A stretch of DNA of 64,000 nt, from contig CAWIIX010000030.1 in assembly GCA_963836195.1 (NCBI GenBank), positions 1 to 64,000 on the forward strand, given 5' to 3'. This document shows, piece by piece, positions 1 to 8,499 of the stretch. This stretch comes from Trebonia sp963836195 (GTDB taxonomy: Bacteria; Actinomycetota; Actinomycetes; Streptosporangiales; Streptosporangiaceae). The notes under the pieces are model-generated. The model was not told the origin of the DNA, did no database searches, and saw only the letters and a program-made list of their open reading frames with translations. Within the stretch, counting starts at the first letter, position 1; each line of letters starts with the position of its first letter. A program made the position numbers and the translations under genes.

Positions 1-1
1 G

Positions 2-1243
2 GTCGCCGGGGCGCTCATCGCGCTGCCCGAACGCGCCTGGCGGACGCCCAGGACCGGCCGGCTCATCCTGGCCGGGACGGGGATCTTCTTCATCGGCATG
101 GCGGTGCTGCAGGCCTGGCCCGGCCGCGGCTTCTGGCAGGGCACCGCAGGCAGCCAGCCGGGCACCCTGACCGGCATGGTGCAGTCGATGTCCCAGACAT
201 CGCAGCCGCACGCGCTGTCCGCCCTGGTCTCTTCCTTCGCGTCGTTCACCGCCGCGCACGGGTTCGCGGTGAACCTGTTCATCGTGATCGCGCTGGCCGT
301 GCTCGGCGCGGCGTTCCTTACCGGCCGGCCCCGGCTGGCCCGCGCGGCGGTGATCGCCGCCACGGTGCTGTGCCTGGCCGACTGGGTGCTGATCGAGGAC
401 CTCGGCTTCCTCGGCGGGCTCGGCACCGACCCCAACAGCATGATCCCGATGATCCTGGTGTTCACCGCCGGCTACCTCGCGCTCACCCCGGCCGGTGCGG
501 CCGCGGAACAAGCCGCCGCCGCACCGGCCGGGGTGCCGTGGCGGGAGCGGCTGCGCCCGGCCGCGGTCCGCGGCGCCGTCGGCGCCGTCAGCGCCCGCAC
601 GGCCGCCGCCCTCGGCGCGATCGGCGTCATCTTGGTGGGCGCCGCCCCGATGGCCGCGGCGTCGGTCAACCGCAACGCGGACCCGATCATCGCCGAGGCC
701 ATCTCCGGCTCCACCGCCGCGCTCGACCAGCCGGCCCCCGCGTTCGGGCTGACCAGCCAGGACGGCAGGCAGGTCACGCTGGCGAGCCTGCACGGCAAGG
801 TGGTGCTGCTGGTCTTCCTCGACCCGGTGTGCGTGTCGGACTGCCCGCTGATCGCCCAGGAGGTCCGCCGGGCCGGGCAGCTCCTCGGCGCCGACGCCCG
901 GCAGGTCGAGCTGGTCGGGATCGTCATCAACCCGCTCTACTACAGCGTGGCCTACACCCGGGCGTTCGACCGGCAGGAGAACCTCGACACGGTGCCCAAC
1001 TGGCTGTACCTGACCGGCTCGCCGGGCCAGCTGGAGAAGATCTGGAATGGCTACGGCGTCACCGCGCAGATCAGCACGGGCGGCGCGATGATCGCGCACA
1101 GCGACATCGCCTTCATCCTCGACCGTTCCGGGCATATCCGCGAGGAACTCAGTGACGACCCTGGGCCGGGCACCACCAGCTCCACGTCGTCGTATGCGGT
1201 GCTGCTGGCCAACGCCGCGCGGCAGACGCTGGGGCAGCCGTGA
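2..1243 (+). CDS. Membrane protein with C-terminal SCO1/SenC-type redoxin domain (5' end outside window)
   Basis: The reading frame is open from base 2, so the true start lies upstream of the window. The visible protein has several hydrophobic segments (about 60-500 and 600-660), then an SCO1/SenC-like thioredoxin fold from about 720 to 1240. The family's CxxxC pair is present (Cys codons at 830 and 842, context CVSDCP), as is the later histidine (1097, context AHSD). SCO proteins carry copper or act as thiol reductases for cytochrome oxidase assembly on the outer face of the membrane. A fusion to a polytopic membrane region is less usual than a single anchor. The next gene, a lipoprotein, overlaps or abuts it. 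Family assignment is good; the metal role is inferred. Confidence 0.75.
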   Translation, partial: VAGALIALPERAWRTPRTGRLILAGTGIFFIGMAVLQAWPGRGFWQGTAGSQPGTLTGMVQSMSQTSQPHALSALVSSFASFTAAHGFAVNLFIVIALAVLGAAFLTGRPRLARAAVIAATVLCLADWVLIEDLGFLGGLGTDPNSMIPMILVFTAGYLALTPAGAAAEQAAAAPAGVPWRERLRPAAVRGAVGAVSARTAAALGAIGVILVGAAPMAAASVNRNADPIIAEAISGSTAALDQPAPAFGLTSQDGRQVTLASLHGKVVLLVFLDPVCVSDCPLIAQEVRRAGQLLGADARQVELVGIVINPLYYSVAYTRAFDRQENLDTVPNWLYLTGSPGQLEKIWNGYGVTAQISTGGAMIAHSDIAFILDRSGHIREELSDDPGPGTTSSTSSYAVLLANAARQTLGQP

Positions 1244-2447
1244 AGCGCCCGCCCGCCCGCGCGGCGGGAGGCGCCCGACCTTCGCAGCGGGTCCCCGCCG
1301 CGCCTTCGCCGCGGTCGTGATCACTGCGCTGGCCGCGTGCGCCGCCGGATGCGGCCAGGCGGCCAGCCACCAGGCCTCGCCGAACGTGCCTGCCGTGGCG
1401 CCGTCGCTGAACACCTCGCTCGCCACCACGGCAGGCACCTGGGCCGCCGTCGTCATGGGAGAACGGCACCAACGCGGACACAACGCGTTCTCGCAGCTGT
1501 TCACCCGCCCCGCCGGCAGCACCAGCTGGAAACTGGTCACCCCTCCGGGGGTGGCGACCAACGGCGGATTCGTGCTGGCAGCCGAAGGCGGCCAGTCCCT
1601 GATCGCCGGGTTCCGGCCCGGCGTGGACCTCACATTCTCCGCGCTGACGGCCACCCGCGATAACGGCTCGACCTGGCAGCCCGGCAGCCCACTGCAGCCC
1701 GGCCTCGCAGATGTTCCCGACGCGCTGGCCGCCGCGCCCGGCGGCGGGCGGATGCTCGCGCTGCTCCTCGGCGGCACCCTCACCCAGTCAGGCGACGACG
1801 GGACGCACTGGTCGGCGCTGTCTGACCTGCGCTCCCTCGCGCAGACCCCGGCGGGCCGGCGGTGCTCCCCGGCCGGGCTCACCGCCGTATCCCTCACCCC
1901 CTCAGGCGCGCCGCTGGCGGCCGCGACGTGCACCCGGCCGGGTATCACCGGCATCTTCCGCTACACCGACGGCAGCTGGCAGGCCGCCGGGCCCTCGCTC
2001 CCCGCCTCGCTGGCCGGTGCGGCCACCGGGGTGCTGCGGCTGACCAGCACGCCAGCCGGGAACGAGGCGCTGCTGGTCGCCGGCACCGGGACAGCCGCCA
2101 GCCTGCTTGCCGCCCGGACCGGCGATGGCGGCGCCCACTGGGCCCTGTCCGCGCCGGTCCGGCTGGGCGCGGCAGCCGTCGGGTCTTCCGGCTTCGGTGC
2201 CGGCGGCGCCGCGTGGGCCGTGCTCAGCGACGGCCGCGCCGAGACCATCAGTGGCCAGGCAACAGCCTGGCGCGCGCTGCCCGCCGTGCCGCCTGGAACC
2301 GCCGCACTCGCCCCCGGCCCCGGCGGCGGCTTCGACGCGCTCGCGGTCAGCGGCAGCAAGCTGACCGTCTGGCGGCTCGACCAGGGAGCCACCGCATGGA
2401 CAAGGACACAGGTCATCAACGTGCCCATCGAGTACGGCTCCTCCTGA
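1152..2447 (+). CDS. Lipoprotein with BNR/sialidase-like beta-propeller character
   Basis: After an arginine-rich N-terminus comes a hydrophobic stretch ending in a lipobox-like LAACAAGC, so this is probably an exported lipoprotein. The rest is rich in Gly, Ala and Thr, with repeated Trp-containing blades such as DNGSTWQPGS, DDGTHWSAL and GDGGAHWAL. These resemble Asp-box/BNR repeats of sialidase-like or photosystem-stability-type propellers. The start is uncertain: GTG 1152 has GAGGAA about 10 nt upstream but overlaps the preceding gene by 92 nt, and ATG 1194 is an alternative. It probably forms a unit with the SCO-like gene. No catalytic residues are recognised, so a binding or assembly role is only a guess. 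Confidence 0.65.
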   Translation: MTTLGRAPPAPRRRMRCCWPTPRGRRWGSREAPARPRGGRRPTFAAGPRRAFAAVVITALAACAAGCGQAASHQASPNVPAVAPSLNTSLATTAGTWAAVVMGERHQRGHNAFSQLFTRPAGSTSWKLVTPPGVATNGGFVLAAEGGQSLIAGFRPGVDLTFSALTATRDNGSTWQPGSPLQPGLADVPDALAAAPGGGRMLALLLGGTLTQSGDDGTHWSALSDLRSLAQTPAGRRCSPAGLTAVSLTPSGAPLAAATCTRPGITGIFRYTDGSWQAAGPSLPASLAGAATGVLRLTSTPAGNEALLVAGTGTAASLLAARTGDGGAHWALSAPVRLGAAAVGSSGFGAGGAAWAVLSDGRAETISGQATAWRALPAVPPGTAALAPGPGGGFDALAVSGSKLTVWRLDQGATAWTRTQVINVPIEYGSS

Positions 2448-2508
2448 CCGGCGCGCACAACACACCGGCAACCAGTCCTCCAGCCTGTCCCCGCTCCAAA
2501 TGGGTTCA

Positions 2509-2600
2509 CGCTGCCCGTTCGTACTCGTTGATCAGTTCGGCCAGAATCCTTCCGCCGCCGGATTCTCGCCGCCGTGAGGTCGATGATCGCGGTCATGCTG
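2509..2600 (-). pseudogene. C-terminal remnant of an rve-type transposase
   Basis: On the minus strand one frame reads TAARIRRR and, after a frame change, another reads ILAELINEYERAA. Together they match the C-terminus of the transposase at 5463-6523 (ITARIERR then VLGSLINEYRSAA). Only about 30 codons survive and they are frameshifted. It shows that a related insertion sequence once sat here. Confidence 0.6.
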
Positions 2601-2980
2601 ATGTCGCCGGAGCCCGACGGCCCGCCAGGTACACAGCGGCCGCCGCGTGCGCAAGGCCGTCACCCGGCCGCTGCCACCAGATGGCCTGGCTCGTACTCCG
2701 ACAGCGCCGACGGCTCGAGCGTGACCCTCTGCGGCTCGGAAATATGATTCGGGTAGTGACCTGCGGTTCCCTGCAGCAACACGTCCGCAGGCAGGTCACC
2801 ATGGAAGCGAGCGTGTGGTTCCAGAACCCCGCCACTAGGTGCTGGCTGGGCTCATATGCGCCCCGCTCGTGACCTGCCCAGCGTCGCGCAACTTTGCTGG
2901 GGCTACGAGGGCTCCTGGTAGACAGACGGGTTCGCGGGCCCGTGGCTTCGTCACGCTGCCCCAGGGATACCAAAGGTGCG
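2601..2980. other. Non-coding stretch with no recognised gene
   Basis: About 380 bp between the transposase scar and the first attachment-like repeat. Reading all frames, I see no protein family, no convincing start with a ribosome site and no RNA gene. It probably belongs to the decayed edge of the integrated region. Confidence 0.4.
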
Positions 2981-3400
2981 ATCAGGCACATCGCCCGCTT
3001 CTCGCGTCCGGGAACAATCTGAGGTTGTGCTCGCAGGTCAAATCCGGGCGCTGCCAGCAGGGATCACGAATCGTATCGGCCGCTTTCGCCGGACTCCGGG
3101 TGCGGCTAGCATGTACCACACGGAGGGCATCTATACCTTTGCCGGCCGTGCTCCAGACACCTTCGGTCATAATGGTCTAGACCTGTTCGCGTCGATGTTT
3201 GCTCCATGTTTGCTCGGATGTCCCGGTACAGCCCGGCAGCACGCGGTATCCGCAGCCCCCAGCGGATACCAGGCGAGCGTACGGAACGTCAGGTGGCGGC
3301 ATGTACCGGCATCGCCCGTCACCAGGTCAGGGAGAAGAATCGAACTGAGCAGCGGACTCTTAATCCGCGGGTTCGGGGTTCAAGTCCCTGGCGGCGCACC
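2981..3400 (+). repeat. Attachment-arm repeat, copy 1 (ends in a tRNA-Lys 3' fragment)
   Basis: First of four diverged copies of a conserved non-coding block, all in the same orientation. Shared landmarks, in order, are a GCTGCCAGCA-type segment followed by a GATCAC segment, CTATACCTTTGCCGG, the palindrome GGTCTAGACC, the double motif ATGTTTGCTCCATGTTTGCTC, and a tRNA-Lys 3' end. The first about 60 bp are shared with copy 3 only. The layout (repeated short motifs beside a tRNA 3' end) resembles an attP arm next to the integration core of a tyrosine-integrase element. No integrase gene is adjacent. Confidence 0.7.
3352..3400 (+). other. tRNA-Lys(CTT) 3' fragment, att core copy 1
   Basis: The 49 bases form an anticodon stem-loop (GCGGA-CTCTTAA-TCCGC, anticodon CTT), a short variable loop, a T-arm (CGGGG TTCAAGT CCCTG) and the 3' acceptor strand GCGGCGC plus ACC. 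No D-arm or complementary 5' acceptor strand (GCGCCGC) lies upstream. It is therefore a 3' fragment, as left by site-specific integration into a tRNA gene, and not a functional tRNA. Confidence 0.85.
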
Positions 3401-3407
3401 CGTACTG

Positions 3408-3440
3408 ACCTGGGGTTTTACCGCTCCAGGTTATTTTTTT
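3408..3440 (+). terminator. Hairpin-plus-T-run terminator after att core copy 1
   Basis: ACCTGG and CCAGGT form a 6-bp stem around a loop of about 12 nt, followed by a T-rich tract. The same structure follows att copy 4, so it was carried with the core. It presumably ended the original tRNA transcript. Confidence 0.7.
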
Positions 3441-3514
3441 CGTGTCCGTTTTGTCCCCTGTGCCGTTCCAAAACTCATTCGTAGCCGCTGACCTGGCGTT
3501 TCGCGCCCGCTAGG

Positions 3515-5461
3515 CCGAAGTTACGGCTAAGTTCGCCGGGTGATCTTGTCCTTGATCTGCGGAGATTGACTGCTGCCGCCCACGGCGTGTCGTCACTAAA
3601 TATGACTGGCTGGTCGCCTGGGTTCTGCTAGGATCCCCATATGGCGAACGGTTCCGGCGCGGTGCACGTGACCACACAGCGTCGCCACTACACAGGGGCG
3701 GACGGGCGGGAGCGGGTCTACGAGACCCACCTGCTGCGCCGGTCCTGGCGCGAAGACGGCAAGGTCCGCAACGAAACGGTGGCGAACCTGTCGAAGCTGC
3801 CGGCCGAGACCATCGAGCTGATCCGCCGGTCGCTGGCCGGGGAGCGGTTCATCCCGGCCGCCGCAGCGGCCCAGGTGGCCCGGTCGCTGCCGCACGGCCA
3901 CGCCGCCGCGGTGGCGGCGATGGCCCGCAAGCTCGGGTTCCCCGCGCTGCTCGGCCCGCCCGGCCCGGCCCGGGACCTGGCGTACGCGCTAGCGGTCTCC
4001 CGGGTGCTCCGGCCCGCCTCCAAGCTGTCCACCGCGAGCTGGTGGCAGGACGTGACGCTCGGCCCGGACCTGGGCGTGGCGGGCACCTCCACCGACGACA
4101 TCTACGCCGCGATGGACTGGCTGGTCTCCCGGCAGGACGACATCGAAAAACAGCTCGCGCGCCGCCACCTGCGCGAGGGCGGGATCGCCATGTTCGACCT
4201 GTCCTCGTCCTGGGTGGAGGGCAGCTGCTGCGAGCTGGCCGCGTCCGGGTACTCCCGCGACGGCAAGCGCGGCAAGGCCCAGATCGAGTACGGGCTGCTG
4301 ACCGACGAAGACGGCCGCCCGGTGGCGGTGCGGGTCTTCGCCGGGAACACCGGCGACCCGAAGACCTTCCCCGGGGCGGTGGACGCGATCCGGGACAAGT
4401 TCACGCTCCGGCAGATGATCATGGCCGGGGACCGGGGCATGATCACCTCGGCGCGGATCAAGGACCTGCGCCAGCTGGACGGCATGGCGTGGATCACCTG
4501 CCTGCGTGCCCCGGCCATCAAGAAGCTCATGCACGATGACGGCCCGCTCCAGCTCAGTCTCTTCGATGAGCAGGACCTGGCCGAGATCACCTCCGGTGAC
4601 TTCCCCGGCGAGCGGCTGATCGCCTGCCGCAACCCCGTCCTGGCCGAAGAACGCGCCCGCAAGCGCCAGGACCTGCTGGCCGCCACCGAGGCTGACCTGG
4701 CCAAGATCGCCGCCCGGGTGCGGGCGGGGCGGGTCAAGGACCCCGGCAAGATCGGCGTGCAGGCCGGGAAGGTCATCAACAAGCGCAAGGCCGCCAAGCA
4801 CTTCCTCCTCGACATTGCCGAAGGCCGCATTTCCTGGCGCCGCGATCAGGACAGCATCGACGCCGAGGCGCTCACGGACGGGATCTACGTCATCCGCACC
4901 CCCGTCCCCGCGGAAACCCTCGACGCCGGCGGCGCCGTCGCCGCCTACAAGGGCCTTTCCAGCCTCGAACGCGACTTCCGCTCCATCAAGGCCGACGACC
5001 TGGACCTGCGGCCAATCTTCCACCGGCTCGACGACCGGGTCCGCGCCCACGTGCTGATCTGCATGCTCGCCTGCTACCTCACCTGGCACCTGCGCCAGGC
5101 CTGGGCACCGCTCACCTACGCCGACGAGCACCCGCCCGCCCGCGCCAGCCCGGTCGCCCCCGCCCGCCGGTCGGCATCCGCCGACGCCAGAGCCTCACGC
5201 AAAACCGGGCCCGGCAGGCAGCCCATCCGCAGCTTCCGCGACATCATCGACCACCTCGCCACCCTCACCCGCAACGACCTGCGCTACGGCCAGGCCGTCA
5301 TCCCCGCCCTCGCCGAGCCCACCCCAGACCAGCGCCGCGCCTTCGACCTCCTCGGCGTCCCGGTACCCCTGACCATCACGTAGACACGAACAAGCCACCC
5401 CGGGAACCGCAAACCCCAGCCCAGCCCCCGAACAATCCCACCTCGCCAGACGTAACTTCGG
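3515..5461 (+). mobile_element. IS1634-type insertion sequence with TIRs and 6-bp target duplication
   Basis: The element begins with CCGAAGTTACG and ends with the reverse complement CGTAACTTCGG. It is flanked on both sides by GCTAGG (3509-3514 and 5462-5467), a clean 6-bp target-site duplication. Length is 1947 bp and it holds a single transposase gene. The right duplication contains the TAG stop codon of the neighbouring minus-strand transposase, so this element inserted at the very end of an older insertion sequence. An intact TSD and intact ORF suggest a fairly recent insertion. Confidence 0.88.
3641..5383 (+). CDS. IS1634-family (IS4-like DDE) transposase
   Basis: The 580-residue protein catalyses cut-and-paste transposition of the surrounding element. 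The DDE triad is recognisable: Asp in MFDLSSSW (about residue 184), Asp in MAGDRGM (about 265), and Glu in the YKGLSSLERDFRSIK block (about 445), followed by the family's HVLICMLACYLTWHL helix. Length fits IS1634-type transposases. The ATG at 3641 lies 126 bp inside the left terminal repeat. The frame is complete, so the element may still be active. Confidence 0.92.
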   Translation: MANGSGAVHVTTQRRHYTGADGRERVYETHLLRRSWREDGKVRNETVANLSKLPAETIELIRRSLAGERFIPAAAAAQVARSLPHGHAAAVAAMARKLGFPALLGPPGPARDLAYALAVSRVLRPASKLSTASWWQDVTLGPDLGVAGTSTDDIYAAMDWLVSRQDDIEKQLARRHLREGGIAMFDLSSSWVEGSCCELAASGYSRDGKRGKAQIEYGLLTDEDGRPVAVRVFAGNTGDPKTFPGAVDAIRDKFTLRQMIMAGDRGMITSARIKDLRQLDGMAWITCLRAPAIKKLMHDDGPLQLSLFDEQDLAEITSGDFPGERLIACRNPVLAEERARKRQDLLAATEADLAKIAARVRAGRVKDPGKIGVQAGKVINKRKAAKHFLLDIAEGRISWRRDQDSIDAEALTDGIYVIRTPVPAETLDAGGAVAAYKGLSSLERDFRSIKADDLDLRPIFHRLDDRVRAHVLICMLACYLTWHLRQAWAPLTYADEHPPARASPVAPARRSASADARASRKTGPGRQPIRSFRDIIDHLATLTRNDLRYGQAVIPALAEPTPDQRRAFDLLGVPVPLTIT

Positions 5462-5462
5462 G

Positions 5463-6523
5463 CTAGGCTGCGCTGCGGTATTCGTTGATCAGGCTGCCGA
5501 GGACCTGCCTGCGCTCGATCCGGGCGGTGATATGGACGACGTGGCCGGACTCGCGCAGCGGAGGTTCCTGCTGCAGGCCCTGGTCCGGTCGGTGGTCGTT
5601 ATAGTGCCGGGCGTACTCGGGCAGCACCTCCCGCAGGTGCTGCTCGCCGAGGATCAGCACGTGGTCCAGGCACTCGCGGCGAAGGGTGCCCACGAACCGC
5701 TCCGCATAGGAGTTCGCCCGCGGCGACCGGACCGGCGTCCTGATCACCCGCGTGCCGTTACCGGCGAAGACGCCGTCGAACGCCGTGGTGAACTTGCTGT
5801 CCCGGTCGCGGATGAGGAACCTGAGCCGTCCGGCCCGCTCGCGGAGTTCGATCAGGAGGTTGCGGGCCTGCTGGGCAGTCCAGGCCCCGGTCGGATGAGC
5901 CGTGACGCCCACGATATGGACGGCCCGGGTCTGGATCTCCATCACGAACAGTACGTATACGCGCCGGAGCAGCACTGTATCCACGTGCAGGAAGTCACAG
6001 GCAATGATGCCGGACGCCTGGGCTTTCAGGAACTGCCGCCACGCCGGCGACGCCCGCCGCGGCGCGGGACCAAGCCCGGCGGTGGTCAGGATCCGCCGGA
6101 TCGTCCCCTCCCCCACGCGGTGCCCCAGTCCCAGCAGTTCGCCCTGGATGCGCCGGTACCCCAGCGCGGGTTCTCCCGAGCCAGCTGCTCCACCAGCGCC
6201 CACACCTCGTCCGGGACCGGCGGCCGTCCCGGCGTGCTCGGATAGGCCCATTTCTTGCTGATAAGGCGCCGGTGCCAGGCCAGCAAGGTGCCGGGGGTCA
6301 CGAGCCGGCGCAGCAGCAGGTGCCTGGGCAGCAGCCTGGCCAGGGCGGCGAGCACGGCGCGGTCAGCCCGGTCCGGGCTCGGGCGGGCGACCTGACGCCG
6401 CAGCACCGCGACCTCGTGCCGCAGGACCAAGATCTCCGCGTCCTTGGCGGCGTTACCGCGCGCCGGGAGCACCAGCCAGCCAAGCACCCGGATCATAAAC
6501 AGGTAGACGAGACGGATAAGCAC
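5463..6523 (-). pseudogene. Frameshifted rve-type (IS3/IS481-like) transposase
   Basis: The minus strand encodes an N-terminal part from ATG 6523 (MLIRLVYLFMIRVLGW, up to ENPRWG) and, in another frame, a C-terminal integrase core. A single missing base near 6155-6165 breaks the expected ENPRWGYRRIQGELL. Core motifs are intact: CDFLHVDTV (Asp), RDRDSKFT (Asp) and SPRANSYAERF (Glu). The protein would be about 350 residues. It lacks the slippery heptamer usually associated with programmed -1 frameshifting, and the break is not at an IS3-type orfA/orfB junction, so decay or a sequence error is likelier. Scars of related copies lie at 2509-2600 and 19554-19618. Confidence 0.8.
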
Positions 6524-6687
6524 GAGAGCCGAGCGTAAAGGAGCAGGTCAGACCCTGCGCATGGTTTTGGCACGGCACAGGTCCCAGCCACGTTCCTGAC
6601 CCTGCAGCAAAACCCCAGCTCACGGTATGAGACCGAGTTTCCGAGCGGGACAGGGCTATCGGTACTCACAGGCTCGTACCCCCCAGC

Positions 6688-6715
6688 TTGCCAGCCAGCT
6701 TTATTTGACTATAAT
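6688..6715 (+). promoter_or_regulatory. Sigma-70-type promoter for the toxin-antitoxin operon
   Basis: TTGCCA (6688-6693), a 16-bp spacer and a perfect TATAAT (6710-6715) precede the antitoxin ATG at 6723. Transcription would begin about 7 nt after the -10 box, almost at the start codon. A leaderless mRNA is therefore predicted, which is common in actinobacteria. Type II antitoxins usually autoregulate such promoters. Confidence 0.6.
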
Positions 6716-6722
6716 TCAGGTC

Positions 6723-7019
6723 ATGACGATGATAATTCCTCTGGCGGACGCCAAGGCCCGGCTGTCCGCGGTGCTTGACGATGTACGGGATACGCACGAC
6801 CGCGTCGTGATCACCCGCAACGGCCGCCCTGAGGCCGTGATCATCTCCGTGTCGGATCTGGAAACCATAGAAGAGACCCTCGATCTGCTGTCCACGCCCG
6901 GCGCGATTGACGAGATCCGTACCGCAGAGGCTGAGATCGCGCGCGGCGAGGCCATCGGCGCCGACGAACTGCGGCGCCTGATGGCAGAGCGCGTACGGAA
7001 TGAGCGCGACGCCGGGTGA
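6723..7019 (+). CDS. Phd/YefM-family antitoxin
   Basis: The 98-residue protein begins MTMIIPLADAKARLSAVLDD and has the Phd/YefM N-terminal DNA-binding fold: the A-K-x-x-L helix, then VVITRNGRPEAVIISVSDLE. The acidic C-terminal half (TIEETLDLL onward) should wrap and neutralise the toxin. The ATG at 6723 suits the family length and sits just behind a TATAAT box; a longer upstream frame to 6627 reads through promoter sequence. The toxin gene overlaps its stop codon by 4 nt, so translation is probably coupled. The complex likely represses its own promoter. Confidence 0.88.
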   Translation: MTMIIPLADAKARLSAVLDDVRDTHDRVVITRNGRPEAVIISVSDLETIEETLDLLSTPGAIDEIRTAEAEIARGEAIGADELRRLMAERVRNERDAG

Positions 7020-7306
7020 GCGATGAGGCATACGCCCTGTCGCTGGCCCCGGCCGCCCGGCGCATCCTCGTCGAGGGACCGCCACGCGGACTGCCGGTAG
7101 CGGCCGCGGCGGCGGTCACCGAGTTCCTGACCGGCGCGCTACTAGACAACCCGCACCGGGTAGGCAAGCCGCTCGCCCGTGAGCTAGCCGGGTACCATTC
7201 CGCGCGGCGCGGCGCGTACCGGGTGGTCTACCGGATCGACGAGCCCGCCCGGACCGTCCACGTCGTGCGCATCGACCATCGCGCCGACGTATACCGAACA
7301 CGCTAG
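7016..7306 (+). CDS. RelE/ParE-family toxin
   Basis: A 96-residue basic protein starting at GTG 7016, inside the antitoxin stop codon. It shows the RelE/ParE pattern: an N-terminal LAPAARRIL helix, a middle LLDNPHRVGKPLARELAGYHS segment, then the strands GAYRVVYRIDE and VHVVRIDHRADVYR. RelE toxins cut mRNA on the ribosome while ParE types poison gyrase. The ending VVRIDHRADVYR is typical of the RelE side. Together with the upstream gene it forms a type II module, often found as a stabiliser in integrated elements such as this one. Confidence 0.87.
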   Translation: MSDEAYALSLAPAARRILVEGPPRGLPVAAAAAVTEFLTGALLDNPHRVGKPLARELAGYHSARRGAYRVVYRIDEPARTVHVVRIDHRADVYRTR

Positions 7307-7375
7307 TCCCGGCGGCACGGGGCGCGGGACAGGAGCCGAGGTGAGTGCGGCGGTCGGCTCCCTGGAAGGTACCTG

Positions 7376-7743
7376 GCCAGGTCAAATTCGGGCGCTGCCA
7401 GCGAGGATCACGGATCGTGTCGGCCGCTTCCGCCGGGCTCGGGCACGGCTAACACATATTGGCGTGCCCGGGCATCTATACCTTTGCCGGCCATGGCCCA
7501 GACGCCCTCGGCGCAGTGGTCTAGACCTACGCGCACCGATGTTTGCTCCATGTTTGCTCGGATGTCTTGGTACGCGTCGGCAGCACCCGGCATCCGCCGA
7601 GCGGCGCCGATACGGGCGGCCGGACAAAATGGCAGCTCCCGGCACGCGCTAGCATAATTAAGCACCAGTTCAAAGAGAAGATACGAACAAATCAGCAGAC
7701 TCTTAATCCGCGGGTTCGGGGTTCAAGTCCCTGGCGGCGCACC
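7376..7743 (+). repeat. Attachment-arm repeat, copy 2
   Basis: Second copy of the conserved arm plus tRNA-Lys fragment. It shares GGTCAAATTCGGGCGCTGCC near its start, CTATACCTTTGCCGG, the palindrome GGTCTAGACC and the double ATGTTTGCTC motif in the same order and spacing as copy 1. The segment just before the core (GCTAGCATAATTAAGCACCAG) is closer to copies 3 and 4 than to copy 1. It lies 70 bp after the toxin gene. Confidence 0.7.
7695..7743 (+). other. tRNA-Lys(CTT) 3' fragment, att core copy 2
   Basis: Same 49-nt structure as copy 1 with one change in the anticodon stem (GCAGA opposite TCCGC, a mismatch). There is no 5' tRNA half upstream. The mismatch supports a non-functional scar. Confidence 0.83.
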
Positions 7744-7749
7744 CATTCT

Positions 7750-7774
7750 GAGCAGGCCCTTTAGGGGGCTGCTC
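7750..7774 (+). terminator. Terminator-like hairpin after att core copy 2
   Basis: GAGCAG and CTGCTC form the stem, extended by C:G pairs around TTTA. The following TTCTGTAT is only weakly T-rich. A near-identical hairpin follows copy 3, unlike copies 1 and 4. Confidence 0.5.
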
Positions 7775-7932
7775 TTCTGTATCTGAAGACCGGTGGGACC
7801 GTGGTGGGTCCCGTGTCGCCGCCGCGCTGGCCGGCCTGGTGGTGATCGGGTCGGCGACGGGAATGTGACCAGTTCCGTCAGGGCACCCCGCGCGATGCGC
7901 ATGGCTCCGCTCCGCCGGTAACCGGGTGGCGG

Positions 7933-8366
7933 GACCAGGAACATCGCCCGATTCTCAGGTCCGGAACAATCCCGAGGCTGTGATCCCGGGGCAAATCCGG
8001 GGCGCTGCCAGCAGCGATCACAAACCGTACCGGCCGTTTCGCCGGACTTCGGCGGCACATGACATATTGCGTCGTGCCGGGCCAGCTATACCTTTTTCGA
8101 CGATGGCGACAGCCTCTCCTTGCCATGCCCCAGACACCTTCGGCTATATTGGTCTAGACCTATGCGCGCCGATGTTTGCTTCATGTTTGCTCGGATGCCC
8201 CGGCACACCCCGGTATCCGCAGCACGGCGCGGATGCGGGCGACTGGACGAAACGGCAGCTCCCGGCACGTGCTAGCATTACTTGACAGCAGTTCAAGCAG
8301 GATAAACGAACAAAGAAGCGGACTCTTAATCCGCGAGTTCGGGGTTCAAGTCCCTGGCGGCGCACC
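7933..8366 (+). repeat. Attachment-arm repeat, copy 3
   Basis: Third copy of the arm, beginning with the about 60 bp also present in copy 1 (ACATCGCCCG, then GGAACAATC). It contains CAGCTATACC, the palindrome GGTCTAGACC, a slightly altered double motif (ATGTTTGCTTCATGTTTGCTC) and a tRNA-Lys core. Copies 2 and 3 are only 624 bp apart core to core, with no gene between them. Confidence 0.7.
8318..8366 (+). other. tRNA-Lys(CTT) 3' fragment, att core copy 3
   Basis: 49 nt with intact anticodon stem-loop (CTT), T-arm and 3' acceptor strand ending CGCACC; one base differs from copy 1 just after the anticodon stem. The 5' half of the tRNA is absent. Confidence 0.85.
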
Positions 8367-8371
8367 TTTCT

Positions 8372-8395
8372 GAGCAGGCCCTTTAGGGGCTGCTC
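8372..8395 (+). terminator. Terminator-like hairpin after att core copy 3
   Basis: GAGCAG/CTGCTC stem with CCC/GGG pairs around TTTA. About 70 bp from here (ending GGGTCCCGTGT) nearly duplicate the sequence after copy 2, differing by one G. Confidence 0.5.
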
Positions 8396-8499
8396 TTCTG
8401 TATCTGAAGACCGGTGGGACCGTGGTGGGTCCCGTGTGGGACCAGCTGACAGGACCAGCTGCCGGCCGGTCGTGCTCGCGTTTCTACTCGTTGACATGC

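Noticed and set aside
3352..3400. Functional tRNA-Lys gene at each of the four cores
   Set aside because: The 5' acceptor strand, D-arm and 5' half of the anticodon region are absent upstream in all four copies. Only 3' fragments remain.
5463..6523. Programmed frameshift producing a normal IS3-type OrfAB
   Set aside because: The break lies at a conserved GYRRI site after the N-terminal region. I see no slippery heptamer and the two frames do not form an orfA/orfB pair.
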